This document shows positions 1-8,418 of a stretch of DNA of 32,924 nt, piece by piece; the stretch's first letter is position 1, and every line of letters starts with the position of its first letter. The position numbers were made by a program, and so were the translations under genes. The stretch lies in NCBI GenBank assembly GCA_030426245.1, contig JAUHYZ010000027.1, positions 1 to 32,924 of the forward strand. The letters run 5' to 3'. Source of the stretch: Alphaproteobacteria bacterium (GTDB taxonomy: Bacteria; Pseudomonadota; Alphaproteobacteria; Sphingomonadales; Sphingomonadaceae). The notes under the pieces were generated by a model. That model was not told the origin of the DNA and searched no databases. It was given only the letters and a program-made list of their open reading frames with translations.

Positions 1-127
1 GCCGCGACCAGGCCCACCTCGACGATCGTCGGGACGATGTTGAACAGCAGGTAGTTGAGGAAGGTCGAGACGCTGCTCGTGCCGCGATCGATGTCGCGGG
101 CCACGGCGCCGGTCTTGCGATCGAGGG
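1..127 (-). pseudogene. Fragment of an Atm1-type ABC exporter (permease domain)
   Basis: Read on the minus strand from 125 down to the window edge, one open frame gives LDRKTGAVARDIDRG and then FLNYLLFNIVPT. This is the conserved transmembrane-domain signature of Atm1/HMT1-type ABC exporters, which move glutathione or heavy-metal conjugates across the inner membrane. The N-terminal part of such proteins should lie to the right, but at about 126 the frame gives way to an unrelated gene end on the other strand. The copy therefore lacks its start and roughly its first transmembrane segments. The rest lies outside the window on the left, so I cannot tell whether it is intact there. Family assignment rests on about 40 residues. 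Confidence 0.72.
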
Positions 128-332
128 TAGTATCGTCCTGGCTGACGAGATCGCGAAGAACGACACACCCCAGGCAGCATTCAAGGCCTATCGCGATCGC
201 CGATTCGATCGGTGCTCCTACATTGTTGATAAATCACTGGAAATATGCCGCGGTCAGCTCGGCAAGGGGCCCCCGGTCGACAATGCGAAGGCCACCGCGG
301 AAATGTTTGAAATCGTCGCTGAGCCCATCTGA
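126..332 (+). pseudogene. C-terminal remnant of an FAD-dependent monooxygenase
   Basis: The plus-strand frame ending at the TGA at 330-332 encodes 68 residues, including LADEI, TPQAAFKAYRDRRFDRC, LGKGPPVDN and TAEMFEIVAEPI. These match the C-terminal tail of class A flavoprotein hydroxylases of the salicylate/3-hydroxybenzoate type. No FAD-binding GxGxxG or other catalytic segment is present, because sequence upstream of about 126 belongs to an ABC exporter on the opposite strand. The remnant lies 33 bases before the dioxygenase gene and reads the same way, so the intact hydroxylase was probably the first gene of the catabolic operon. A hydroxylase making a catechol would fit a following extradiol dioxygenase. 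The truncation is seen; the former operon membership is inferred. Confidence 0.72.
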
Positions 333-365
333 GTGCATCAGGCGAAACACAGGAAAGAAGTACCT

Positions 366-1268
366 ATGAGCCGTGTGAATGAAATTCGCTATGTCGGCTA
401 CGGCGTTGAAGACTTTGATGCCGAGCGCAAATTCTATGCCGATGATTGGGGTCTGGTCGAGGTCGAGGCCAATGACGACACCGCCTGGTTCAAGACCCAT
501 GGTCATGACGAGCACCACGTGGTTCGCCTGCACAAGCGCGAGAGCAATTGCGTTGAAGTGATTGCCCTTGCCGCGGCGAGCAAGGCCGATGTCGATGCGC
601 TTCACGGAAAGGTGGCAGGCGCTGGCTGCAAGATCATTTTCGAGCCTAGCGCGCTTGATGCCCCCGGTGGCGGCTATGGCTTCCGCTTCTTTTCGCCCGA
701 CGGGCTGCCGTTCGAGATCAGCGCCGAAGTCGATACACTTGACAAGCGGGCGATGGAGCGGTGGGAAGGCATACCTGTAAAGATCAGCCACATTGTGCTG
801 CATTCGCCAGACCATCACGCGATGGTGAAGTTCTTTACCGATGTGCTGGGCTTCAAGGTCTCCGACTGGCTCGGAGATTTCATGTGTTTCCTGCGCTGCA
901 ATGAAGCCCATCACCGCCTTGCCGTCCTGCCCGGCCCGCCGTGCCTCAATCACGTCGCTTACGACATGCTTGGCGTTGACGACATGATGCGTGGCGCCAG
1001 CCGTTTGCGCAAACGCGGTACGGATATGCGCTGGGGCCCCGGTCGTCATACAGCGGGCAACAACACGTTCAGCTATTTCACCACGCCCGGCGGGTTTGCC
1101 GTCGAATACACTTCGGAACTGGAAGAAGTGGATTTCGAGAGCCACGAACCCAAGGTGCATGAGCCCGGTCCGCAGATAATGGACCAGTGGGGCATCGGCA
1201 CTGGCGGTCCGCAGACCATGCCAAAGCCGGCGCCTGACCCCTGCCTGTTTAAGCCGGCGGAGGCCTGA
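366..1268 (+). CDS. Type I extradiol (VOC-fold) ring-cleavage dioxygenase
   Basis: The product is 300 aa with two vicinal-oxygen-chelate modules (about 5-125 and 138-255), the layout of BphC-type extradiol dioxygenases. These Fe(II) enzymes open catechols next to the hydroxyls. The expected metal ligands are present in the C-terminal module: His142 (SHIVLHS), His196 (LNHVAYD) and Glu247 (AVEYTSE). A conserved active-site His228 lies in GPGRHTAGNN. I chose the ATG at 366 because AGGAAAG lies just upstream and MSRVNEIRYVGYG is a normal family N-terminus; an in-frame ATG at 333 would add an unlikely tail. It is the first intact gene of a nine-gene operon and sits 4 bases before the hydrolase that would take its product. 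The substrate (a bicyclic or substituted catechol) cannot be read from sequence. Confidence 0.9.
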   Translation: MSRVNEIRYVGYGVEDFDAERKFYADDWGLVEVEANDDTAWFKTHGHDEHHVVRLHKRESNCVEVIALAAASKADVDALHGKVAGAGCKIIFEPSALDAPGGGYGFRFFSPDGLPFEISAEVDTLDKRAMERWEGIPVKISHIVLHSPDHHAMVKFFTDVLGFKVSDWLGDFMCFLRCNEAHHRLAVLPGPPCLNHVAYDMLGVDDMMRGASRLRKRGTDMRWGPGRHTAGNNTFSYFTTPGGFAVEYTSELEEVDFESHEPKVHEPGPQIMDQWGIGTGGPQTMPKPAPDPCLFKPAEA

Positions 1269-1272
1269 TTCA

Positions 1273-2430
1273 ATGGCGCTTTACTCCCCTTTCAAGAACT
1301 ACATCTGGAACCTAAGCGTCGCCATCGCGATGGAAAGCGGCGGGCAGATCGGCGAGATTGTCGACATGTGCCAGCCGATCCTCGATGCGGCCAACAATGG
1401 CGCCGATGCCGGTACCCCGCAGTTCATGCAGGCTTGGGCAGCCATGGGCGAAAAGCTGCTCGAACTCGCCGCCGAAGACGAAGCGAAGGGGCGCGCCTTT
1501 TCGGCGTCGAACAAGCTCGAACGCGCTTCCCTCTACCTCCTCGTTGCCGAGCGCATGCAGGCGCACGGGTCGGAAGGTCGCAAGGAAACCTACGCGAAGG
1601 CTTTCCAGGCTTTCGAACGCTCGTCCACTCTCGGCAAGATCAACCGCGAGCGGGTGGAGGTGCCCTTGGCCAGTGGCACCATGCCAGCACTGTACACGCG
1701 CGCTCCCGGCAGTGGCCCCCGGCCTGTCGTCGTCTATTGCAATGGTCTCGATAGCTGCAAGGAGCTGCTTTACTGGACGCGCCTGCCGAATGAATTGGCG
1801 CGGCGCGGTATTTCGACCCTGTGCGTCGACCAGCCCGGGACTGGCGAGGCGCTGCGCTTGCAGGGCCTGCCAGTTGATCCACATAGCGAAAGCTGGGCCA
1901 GCAAGGCGGTCGACTGGCTGGCCCAGCAGGACGATGTCGATCCCAGCAAGATAGGCATGACCGGTATCTCGCTGGGCGGACATTTCGCACCGCGCGCGGT
2001 GGCCTATGAACCACGCTTTGCCAGCGGGGCTGTATGGGGAGCCAACCACAATTGGCGTGAAGTGCAGGACAAGCGGATGCAGCGCGAAGGGGAAAACCCC
2101 GTCCCGCATTACTGGCAGCATGTGCACTGGGCATTCGGGGCCGAGGGCCAAGAGGATTTCCTCGAGAAATCGACTGACATGAACCTCAATGGCCATATGG
2201 ACCGGATCAAGGTGCCCTTCCTCGTGACGCACGGTGCGAATGATCGCCAAATCAGCCCCGCTTATGCCGATGATCTATATGACCAGCTCATCAATTCCCC
2301 GCGCCGGGAAAAAGTGATCTTTACCGAACGCGAGGGCGGCGTGGAACACGTGGGCGCGGACAACATGGCCTATGGGCGCGACCTGCTTGCCGACTGGTTT
2401 GCCGAAACGCTGGGCGGAAGCACGGGATGA
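1273..2430 (+). CDS. Alpha/beta hydrolase, probable C-C bond (meta-cleavage product) hydrolase or esterase
   Basis: The 385-aa protein has a helical N-terminal domain (about 1-125) and an alpha/beta-hydrolase fold. The nucleophile elbow is GISLGG (Ser233), the acid is probably Asp324 (THGANDRQ) and the general base His359 (GGVEHVG). The long helical N-terminal extension resembles 2,6-dihydroxypseudooxynicotine hydrolase and FrsA/DUF1100-type enzymes. The former splits a C-C bond in nicotine catabolism. Position directly after the extradiol dioxygenase suggests it cleaves the ring-opened dienoate; an ester or lactone hydrolase is the alternative. The stop overlaps the next start in ATGA, which implies translational coupling. 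Confidence 0.82.
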   Translation: MALYSPFKNYIWNLSVAIAMESGGQIGEIVDMCQPILDAANNGADAGTPQFMQAWAAMGEKLLELAAEDEAKGRAFSASNKLERASLYLLVAERMQAHGSEGRKETYAKAFQAFERSSTLGKINRERVEVPLASGTMPALYTRAPGSGPRPVVVYCNGLDSCKELLYWTRLPNELARRGISTLCVDQPGTGEALRLQGLPVDPHSESWASKAVDWLAQQDDVDPSKIGMTGISLGGHFAPRAVAYEPRFASGAVWGANHNWREVQDKRMQREGENPVPHYWQHVHWAFGAEGQEDFLEKSTDMNLNGHMDRIKVPFLVTHGANDRQISPAYADDLYDQLINSPRREKVIFTEREGGVEHVGADNMAYGRDLLADWFAETLGGSTG

Positions 2431-2912
2431 CATCGGCGGCAGACAGCACGGGTCCTGGCGCGGACGCTTCCGGCTATATTGCGCGGGAAATGGCAGTCAG
2501 TGCGGCCATCAATGCTGTTATCAGCGTAGGCTTCTTTGTCGCTATATTCGGATTTGGGGCCTCCATTGAGATATGGGGCCTCGGCAAATTTGCCTTTGAT
2601 TTCCTGCCGCAGAGCCTTGCGGTGGCCTTCTTTGCCAGTTTCGTACCTTCGCTGCTGGCCAGAAAGGCGATGCTTGCCGAAACATTGGCATCGGCAACCA
2701 AGCCAGCGCCGAGCGTATCTTCGCTATTCGCAAAATCCATCCTGATCGTGTTGGCCGCCGTGATCCTCGGCACCGCAATATGGGCCGCAATCTTGTGGGC
2801 AAGCGGCACGGCGATGATCGCGCCGATACCGGCGTTTGCGCTCAAAATTGCTTACGGCGCAGCACTGGGAGCGTTTGTCACCCGCCGCCGCTTACAAGCC
2901 ATGTTGGAATGA
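2427..2912 (+). CDS. Small four-helix membrane protein of unknown function
   Basis: The 161-aa product is unrecognised. It has about four hydrophobic segments (roughly 24-46, 58-76, 103-128 and 131-150), a polar N-terminus and a basic end (TRRRLQ), consistent with an inner-membrane protein. No signal peptide or catalytic motif is seen. It overlaps the hydrolase stop by four bases and ends three bases before the P450 start, so it is embedded in the catabolic operon. A role in membrane insertion, substrate entry or P450 membrane context is possible but is only a guess from position. Confidence 0.72.
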   Translation: MTSAADSTGPGADASGYIAREMAVSAAINAVISVGFFVAIFGFGASIEIWGLGKFAFDFLPQSLAVAFFASFVPSLLARKAMLAETLASATKPAPSVSSLFAKSILIVLAAVILGTAIWAAILWASGTAMIAPIPAFALKIAYGAALGAFVTRRRLQAMLE

Positions 2913-2915
2913 GAT

Positions 2916-4115
2916 ATGACTGCGAGCCAAGCTGATCTGCCAACCCTCCCGCTGGACCCGTTCGACGAGGAGTTTCTTGCCAATCCCTTCGCCCATCACG
3001 GCGCGCTGCGCGATGCCGGATCGGTGGTCTGGCTCGACACGTACCAGATCTATGCCATGGCCCGCTTTGACGAGGTGCAGGCGGCCCTGCGCGATCATGA
3101 AACCTTCTGTTCCTCGCGCGGTGTCGGCCTTGCCGATTTCAGCAAGGAGGAGCCGTTTCGCGCGCCATCGCTCCTGCTGGAGACCGATCCGCCGCTGCAC
3201 AGCCAGACGCGCAAGCTGATGGGCAAGATCGTCTCGCTCAAGGCGCTCAAGCAATTGCGTCCGCAATGGCAGGAGAAGGCGCAGGCACTGGTGTCCAGCC
3301 TTATCGAAAAGGGGCAATTCGATGCGGCCACCGAGCTTGCGGAAGTGTTCCCGATGTTGGTCTTCCCCGACACGATCGGATTGATGGACGAAGGCCGCGA
3401 TAAGCTGATTGAATATGCCACCATCGTGTTCAACGGCTTCGGTCCGCGCAACCGCGTTTTTGAGCAAAGCCTGATTGGCAAGGAAGACGCCATCGCCTGG
3501 GTGGAAGAAGCCTGCAAGCGCGAAAATCTGAAGCCGGGCGGCTGGGGTATGGCGGTTTATGACGCGGTTGATGAGGCAGGGATGCCGCCTGACTATGCCC
3601 CTCGGCTGGTTCGCTCTTTCCTCACTGCAGGCGTCGATACTACGGTGAACGGTATCGGCCACCTGATGCTGGCACTTGGCAAATATCCGCAGGAGTTTGC
3701 CAAGCTGCGTGCTGATCCAAGGCTGGCAACGCGCGCATTTGAAGAAAGCTTGCGCTGGGATTCGACCGTCCAGACATTCTTCCGCACCACCAGCCGTGAT
3801 GTGGAAGTTGGCGGCACGATGATCCCGGAAGGCTCCAAGGTGCTGCTGTTCCTGGCATCCGCCAATCGTGATCCGCGCAGATGGGACGAGCCCGAGGAAT
3901 TCCGTATCGAACGGCCCGCAGGCGGGCATGTCGGCTTCGGCTTCGGCATCCACCAGTGTCTGGGCCAGATGGTCGCGCGGCTGGAAGGCGAACTGATCGC
4001 TACCGAGTTTGCAAAACAGGCCAGCTCAATCCGGCTGACGGGTGAGCCTGTCAGGCGCCTCAACAACACCTTGTGGGCAATTTCAAGCCTGCCGGTCGAA
4101 GTGGTCGGCAATTGA
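2916..4115 (+). CDS. Cytochrome P450 monooxygenase
   Basis: This is a full-length soluble bacterial P450 of 399 aa. The I-helix oxygen-activation motif is AGVDTT (238-243). The K-helix ExxR is Glu277-Arg280. The heme loop FGFGIHQCLG ends with the thiolate Cys348. There is no membrane anchor, as expected for class I P450s fed by ferredoxin and a ferredoxin reductase. A matching FAD reductase is the last gene of the same operon, but no ferredoxin is encoded here. The enzyme likely hydroxylates a hydrophobic substrate before or after ring cleavage; regioselectivity and CYP family are not assignable by eye. Its TGA lies inside the TTG start of the next gene. Confidence 0.95.
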   Translation: MTASQADLPTLPLDPFDEEFLANPFAHHGALRDAGSVVWLDTYQIYAMARFDEVQAALRDHETFCSSRGVGLADFSKEEPFRAPSLLLETDPPLHSQTRKLMGKIVSLKALKQLRPQWQEKAQALVSSLIEKGQFDAATELAEVFPMLVFPDTIGLMDEGRDKLIEYATIVFNGFGPRNRVFEQSLIGKEDAIAWVEEACKRENLKPGGWGMAVYDAVDEAGMPPDYAPRLVRSFLTAGVDTTVNGIGHLMLALGKYPQEFAKLRADPRLATRAFEESLRWDSTVQTFFRTTSRDVEVGGTMIPEGSKVLLFLASANRDPRRWDEPEEFRIERPAGGHVGFGFGIHQCLGQMVARLEGELIATEFAKQASSIRLTGEPVRRLNNTLWAISSLPVEVVGN

Positions 4116-4810
4116 CCGAGAGCGCCTTCCCCATCCTCTATTTTGCCCCACAAACCTGCGCCCGCGTCACGCTGACGGCGCTGGAAGAAATCGGCCTTCC
4201 TTTCGAAACCAGCCTGATCGCGTTCATGGCGGGCGAACATCGCAAGCCGGAATTTCTGGCGGTGAACCCGACGGGCAAGGTTCCGGCGCTGGAAACGCAG
4301 CATGGCGTCATCGTGCAGAACGGCGCAATCCTCAGCTATCTGGCGCAGACCTATCCCGAGGCTGGATTGTTGCCCCAAGCGGATGATGCCGCTGGCCGCG
4401 CCGCTATCCTTACCGAGCTTTTTCGCTGTTCAAGCGATCTGCACCCGCTTGTCACCCGCTTTGTCATGTCGCCCATGATCTCCACCGATGCCGCCGATGC
4501 ACCGCGTATCCGGGCGAAAGCGGCGGAGGGACTGGCCATGCAACTTGCTCCGCTGGAGCAGCGCCTATCTCGCCAACCATGGATGCTGGGAGAGGAGTGG
4601 TCGATCCTTGATGCCTATCTGGCGTGGATATGGTTCCGGATCACCGGTGCCGGCTTCGCCGCCGACGCATTTCCGACGCTCGAAGAGCACCATGCCAAGG
4701 CCAGCCAACGCCCCAGCGCGAAATCTGCCCTGGCGCGAGAGGCAAAGGCGCAGGATGAATTGAAGGCACGCGGATTATTCTTCACTCCGCCAAATACAGA
4801 CAGGGATTGA
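4112..4810 (+). CDS. Glutathione S-transferase family protein
   Basis: The 232-aa protein has a thioredoxin-like N-terminal domain (LYFAPQTCARVTLTALEEIG; cis-proline in KVPALE; glutathione-binding QNGAILSYL) and an all-helical C-terminal domain from about 90. The TTG at 4112 is preferred as start. It overlaps the P450 stop (TTGA) and gives MTESAFPILYFAP, which begins directly at the first beta strand; an upstream ATG at 4073 would lie deep inside the P450 gene. GSTs in aromatic operons detoxify epoxides, isomerise maleyl-type intermediates or cleave ethers. Which applies here is unknown. Cys in PQTC may play the beta-class Cys10 role. Confidence 0.86.
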   Translation: MTESAFPILYFAPQTCARVTLTALEEIGLPFETSLIAFMAGEHRKPEFLAVNPTGKVPALETQHGVIVQNGAILSYLAQTYPEAGLLPQADDAAGRAAILTELFRCSSDLHPLVTRFVMSPMISTDAADAPRIRAKAAEGLAMQLAPLEQRLSRQPWMLGEEWSILDAYLAWIWFRITGAGFAADAFPTLEEHHAKASQRPSAKSALAREAKAQDELKARGLFFTPPNTDRD

Positions 4811-4822
4811 GAGGGACAGATA

Positions 4823-5389
4823 ATGGCACTTGAGCCCACACGCCGCATAGTAACGGGACACAACGCCAGCGGGCAGGCAATCATTCAGGAAGACCGCCCC
4901 GTCCCGCGCTTTCAGCGCATTGGCGGCGATATCGGACCGATGTTCCATGAAGTGTGGAACACCCGCGCGACACCCGTGCCTATTGACGCCGATTCTGGCG
5001 AACCGCACGAAGATGGCATCCAGCTCGCGCCGCCGAAGAACGGCACGCGGATCCGGGTTCTCGATATTCCGCCTGATGCAGACAATCTCGATAATTTGAC
5101 TCCCGAACAGGCGCGCGCGCATTTCGCGGAAATCGGCGCGGAAGGCGCATCCTCGCACGGCGGTGCAGGTTCAAAGCATGCGCATATGCACCGCACCGAG
5201 ACGATCGACTACGGCATCGTGCTGGAAGGCGAGATCGTGCTGATCGTCGATGAGGGCGAAACAACCGTTCGGGCCGGAGACATCGTTATCCAGCGCGGCA
5301 CCAATCACGGTTGGGCCAACCGCACCGACAAGAATTGCCGCATCGCTTTCATTCTGATCGACGGCACTTTCGCGGAAGACCTCGCGTGA
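4823..5389 (+). CDS. Cupin-domain protein
   Basis: The 188-aa product carries one conserved cupin barrel in its C-terminal half. Motif 1 contains His119, His121, His123 and Glu126, ending in LEGE. Motif 2 is GDIVIQRGTNHGWAN with His162. Three histidines plus a glutamate usually bind Fe or Mn. The N-terminal 100 residues (NTRATPVPIDADSGEPHEDG) are typical of small cupins found beside aromatic catabolic genes. The length suits a single-cupin isomerase, dioxygenase or binding protein rather than a bicupin gentisate dioxygenase. GAGAGGGACAG precedes the ATG. The stop overlaps the GTG start of the FAH gene (GTGA). Confidence 0.8.
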   Translation: MALEPTRRIVTGHNASGQAIIQEDRPVPRFQRIGGDIGPMFHEVWNTRATPVPIDADSGEPHEDGIQLAPPKNGTRIRVLDIPPDADNLDNLTPEQARAHFAEIGAEGASSHGGAGSKHAHMHRTETIDYGIVLEGEIVLIVDEGETTVRAGDIVIQRGTNHGWANRTDKNCRIAFILIDGTFAEDLA

Positions 5390-6348
5390 GACTGGCCACG
5401 AGGCACGACGGCAGCCCGGACGGGGAACTCGTGGCCGTATCAGCTGATGGGGTGCGCTGCGTCGCGGCAGGCCCGAAGTGGCCCTGCCTGCGCCTTGCGC
5501 TTGAAAACTGGGAGCAGGCGCTACCGGATATTGCAGCGCTGAACCCGGAACAGGGTGAACCTCTCGATCCTTCTACCTGTCGCGCCCCTCTGCCGCGCGC
5601 CTGGCAGTGGCTGGATGGTTCGGTTTTCCCGACTCATGCGGAATTGATGCAAATTGCGTTCGGTCTCGATCCAATCGATACCGAGCGGCCGCTGATGTAT
5701 CAGGGCATGTCAGATCGTTTCTATGGGCCGACCGACGAGGTGGTTCTGCCCAGCCAGGAACACGGTATCGACTTTGAAGGCGAATATGCCGTGATCGTGA
5801 ATCAAGTGCCGATGGGAACTTCGGCTGCCGATGCGATGGATCACATCAAGCTGGTGGTGCAACTCAACGATTGGTCGCTGCGCGCCATCGCTCCGGTGGA
5901 AATGAAGACCGGTTTTGGCTGGGTGCAGGCCAAGCCTGCATGTTCGATGGCACCTTTCGCTGTTACACCCGATGAACTGGGTGAAGGCTGGCAGGATGGG
6001 CGCGTCTGCCTGGACCTGGAAATCGAATGGAACGGCCGCAAGTTTGGCCATGCCAATGGCAAGGCGATGCTGTTTGGATTCCACGAACTGGTTGAGCATG
6101 CGGCACTTTCCCGCGATTTGGTGGCGGGCACCATCATCGGATCGGGCACTGTCTCCAACGCTAACTATGCGGAGGTCGGCTCCAGCTGCATTTCCGAGGT
6201 GCGGGCGATCGAGATGATTGCAGACGGCAAGGCAAGCACGTCCTTCATGGCATTTGGTGACAGCGTCCGAATGGAAGCGCGCACCAGCTCTGGCTCCGCG
6301 CCGTTTGGTGCCATCGATCAGCGGGTTGGCCCCCTGTTAGACAAGTAA
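5386..6348 (+). CDS. Fumarylacetoacetate hydrolase (FAH) family protein
   Basis: The 320-aa product has the FAH C-terminal fold. The metal ligands are Glu131 and Glu133 (DFEGEYAV) and Asp162 (QLNDWSLR), followed by GFGWVQAKPACSMAP and a GSGTVSNAN turn. Family members hydrolyse C-C bonds of acylpyruvates or hydrate and decarboxylate 2-oxo-dienoates in aromatic catabolism, usually with Mg or Mn. I start it at the GTG at 5386 because this overlaps the cupin stop and gives MRLATRHDGSPDGELV, a normal FAH N-terminus. It is a candidate for the step after the alpha/beta hydrolase, acting on a 2-hydroxydienoate or an acylpyruvate. Confidence 0.86.
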   Translation: MRLATRHDGSPDGELVAVSADGVRCVAAGPKWPCLRLALENWEQALPDIAALNPEQGEPLDPSTCRAPLPRAWQWLDGSVFPTHAELMQIAFGLDPIDTERPLMYQGMSDRFYGPTDEVVLPSQEHGIDFEGEYAVIVNQVPMGTSAADAMDHIKLVVQLNDWSLRAIAPVEMKTGFGWVQAKPACSMAPFAVTPDELGEGWQDGRVCLDLEIEWNGRKFGHANGKAMLFGFHELVEHAALSRDLVAGTIIGSGTVSNANYAEVGSSCISEVRAIEMIADGKASTSFMAFGDSVRMEARTSSGSAPFGAIDQRVGPLLDK

Positions 6349-6358
6349 TCGCAGCTTG

Positions 6359-7180
6359 ATGCCGGACCAGAACAAACAACTCCAAGCAAGATATCGGATG
6401 CCGCGATGCTTTGGGTATGCGCCCGGACCGCGCAACCTTCCAGCTGATCAGCGCCACCGGCGTCATGATAAAGAGGTGGTGTCCTGGACCATTTCTGCGC
6501 GCACAGATCCTCACCAACTGGAGCAATTCCTGCCCGGAGGTCTGGCGCTGTTTGGTGAGGCCCGCCTGGAAATATGTGTGATGAGCTTTCGCAAGCTGGG
6601 CTGGCTTGCAGGGCGCGGTTACGACATCGTGATAGTGCGGATCCCCGCTTGCTGGACAGAAGGGCAGGTAGATAGCTCTGGTTACTTTGTCCCGGTGGTG
6701 TGGGAGAATATGGCCGATCCCATAATCACCGGGCGAGAAGAGCTGGGCTGGCCAAAAATTTTCGCCGACATTTCAGTACAGAATGCGCCTGCGGACCCCT
6801 GGCAGTGTTCGGCATCGTGGGACGGTCATGGCTTCTTCGAATTCGAAGCCTCGGAGTTCAACGAAGCCGTTTCGGATACCAAGCAAATGACCATGGTATT
6901 TGAAAAATATGTACCATCGACAGGTGACGGCGAGGCTACGGATGCCCACTACTTGACGATCACAGCGCCTGATGGACCGGAGCCGCAAATCCGTTCAGTC
7001 ATGAACGGTGCGGGCCGGTTCAGCTTCCGCCGTGCAAGTTGGGAACAAATGCCAACCCAATATCCGATAGTGAACGCCCTTGCGGCATTGCCACTGCATG
7101 ATTTCAGTCCGGTCGTCAGGATATCGTCATCTTCGGGAGGAGACGGCAGCGCCCAAAGGAAACTGGTGACCAAGCAATGA
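6359..7180 (+). CDS. Acetoacetate decarboxylase-like protein
   Basis: The 273-aa protein matches the acetoacetate decarboxylase superfamily. It has the N-terminal [12 protein letters not shown] element, the central [14 protein letters not shown] segment and the late NGAGRFSF motif. Clostridial acetoacetate decarboxylase forms a Schiff base on the first Lys of a PKK pair. Here only one Lys (133) is present in WPKI, with Ile in place of the second. Superfamily relatives without the pair can act as aldolase-dehydratases rather than decarboxylases, so the reaction is uncertain. The ATG at 6359 has a poor ribosome site; a later ATG at 6398 is possible. The TGA overlaps the next start (ATGA). Confidence 0.82.
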   Translation: MPDQNKQLQARYRMPRCFGYAPGPRNLPADQRHRRHDKEVVSWTISARTDPHQLEQFLPGGLALFGEARLEICVMSFRKLGWLAGRGYDIVIVRIPACWTEGQVDSSGYFVPVVWENMADPIITGREELGWPKIFADISVQNAPADPWQCSASWDGHGFFEFEASEFNEAVSDTKQMTMVFEKYVPSTGDGEATDAHYLTITAPDGPEPQIRSVMNGAGRFSFRRASWEQMPTQYPIVNALAALPLHDFSPVVRISSSSGGDGSAQRKLVTKQ

Positions 7181-8418
7181 TGAAAGCAAGGCAAGCGGAC
7201 ACGGTCATAGTGGGAGCTGGTCACGGGGGCGCTCAGGCGGCGATTGCCCTGCGAAAGGAAGGCTACGCAGGGACGGTCCTGCTGATCGGCAGCGAAAGGC
7301 AATTGCCCTATGATCGCCCGCCACTTTCCAAGGAATATCTTGCCCGCGAGAAACCGTTCGAGCGGATCGTGATGCGCCCGGAGCAATTTTGGGCGGACAA
7401 GGAGGTGGAGCTTCTCCTCGGGGCGGCGGTGACCAAAGTCGATGCACAGGAAAGGCGTCTGACACTGGATGATGGCGGCACTGTTTGTTTCGGCAAGCTG
7501 ATCTGGGCGGCAGGCGGTAATCCGCGCCGGTTGACTTGCGAAGGTGCCGATTTGCAGGGCGTGCATTCGATCCGGAACAAGGCCGATATCGATGCTGTCA
7601 TGGCGCAGCTGGATGCTGGTGCGCGCAAGGTGGTTGTCATCGGCGGCGGCTATATCGGTCTGGAAGCTGCTGCGGTTCTGAGGAAACTGGGGTGCGAAGT
7701 AACCGTGATTGAGGCGCTTGACCGCGTATTGGCGCGCGTCGCGGGCGAAGACCTCTCGCGTTTCTTCGAGGAAGAGCACCGCCGACAGGGCGTGGACTTG
7801 CGGCTTGGCGCAAAGGTGGATCGCATCCAGGGCAGCGGCACGCGTGTTACCAGAGTAAAGCTTGCAGATGGCGAAGTTGTCGCCTGCGACTTGGTGATCG
7901 CGGGGATCGGGATCGTGCCTTCAGCACAGGTGCTGGCCGATGCCGGTGTAAGAGCCCCGAATGGCGTGGCGGTGGACGAATATTGCCGTACCAGCCTGCC
8001 TAACGTCTATGCGATCGGCGACCTTGCGCTGCATGCCAACAGCTTTGCCGACGGCGCGATGATCCGGCTCGAAAGTGTGCAGAACGCCAATGATAGGGCC
8101 AACACAGTGGCAAAGGACCTTTGCGGCAATCCTGCGGCCTATACCGCAACGCCCTGGTTCTGGTCCAATCAGTATGATCTGAAGCTGCAAACAGTCGGCC
8201 TTTCGATTGGTCATGACCAGACCGTACTCCGCGGCGACCCGGCCACGCGCAGCTTTTCGGTGATCTATCTGAAAGCAGGACAGGTCAGAGCGCTCGATTG
8301 CGTGAATGCGATGAAGGACTATGTGCAAGGCCGCAAACTGGTCGAAGCGCGCGCCGAAATCGCACCTGAGACGTTGGCCGATAAAGAGACCCCGCTGAAG
8401 CAGATGGCGCAAAACTGA
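7177..8418 (+). CDS. FAD-dependent NAD(P)H:ferredoxin/rubredoxin reductase
   Basis: The 413-aa protein has the full putidaredoxin-reductase-like architecture: an FAD Rossmann motif near the N-terminus ([11 protein letters not shown]), [13 protein letters not shown], a second NAD(P)H Rossmann motif ([11 protein letters not shown], about 150-160), the FAD-closing motif YAIGDLA and a C-terminal reductase domain with [12 protein letters not shown]. Such enzymes reduce a [2Fe-2S] ferredoxin that feeds a class I P450 or a Rieske oxygenase. The P450 in the same operon is the obvious partner. No ferredoxin gene lies between or next to them, so the carrier must be encoded elsewhere. It is the last gene of the catabolic operon. 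Confidence 0.93.
   Translation: MMKARQADTVIVGAGHGGAQAAIALRKEGYAGTVLLIGSERQLPYDRPPLSKEYLAREKPFERIVMRPEQFWADKEVELLLGAAVTKVDAQERRLTLDDGGTVCFGKLIWAAGGNPRRLTCEGADLQGVHSIRNKADIDAVMAQLDAGARKVVVIGGGYIGLEAAAVLRKLGCEVTVIEALDRVLARVAGEDLSRFFEEEHRRQGVDLRLGAKVDRIQGSGTRVTRVKLADGEVVACDLVIAGIGIVPSAQVLADAGVRAPNGVAVDEYCRTSLPNVYAIGDLALHANSFADGAMIRLESVQNANDRANTVAKDLCGNPAAYTATPWFWSNQYDLKLQTVGLSIGHDQTVLRGDPATRSFSVIYLKAGQVRALDCVNAMKDYVQGRKLVEARAEIAPETLADKETPLKQMAQN

Noticed and set aside
55..369. Plus-strand frame at the left edge
   Set aside because: It crosses the junction between two recognisable gene fragments in other frames and is Arg/Ser-rich shadow sequence.
234..1160. Minus-strand frame opposite the dioxygenase
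   Set aside because: It is antisense to a gene with all metal ligands in place, with no ribosome site or motif.
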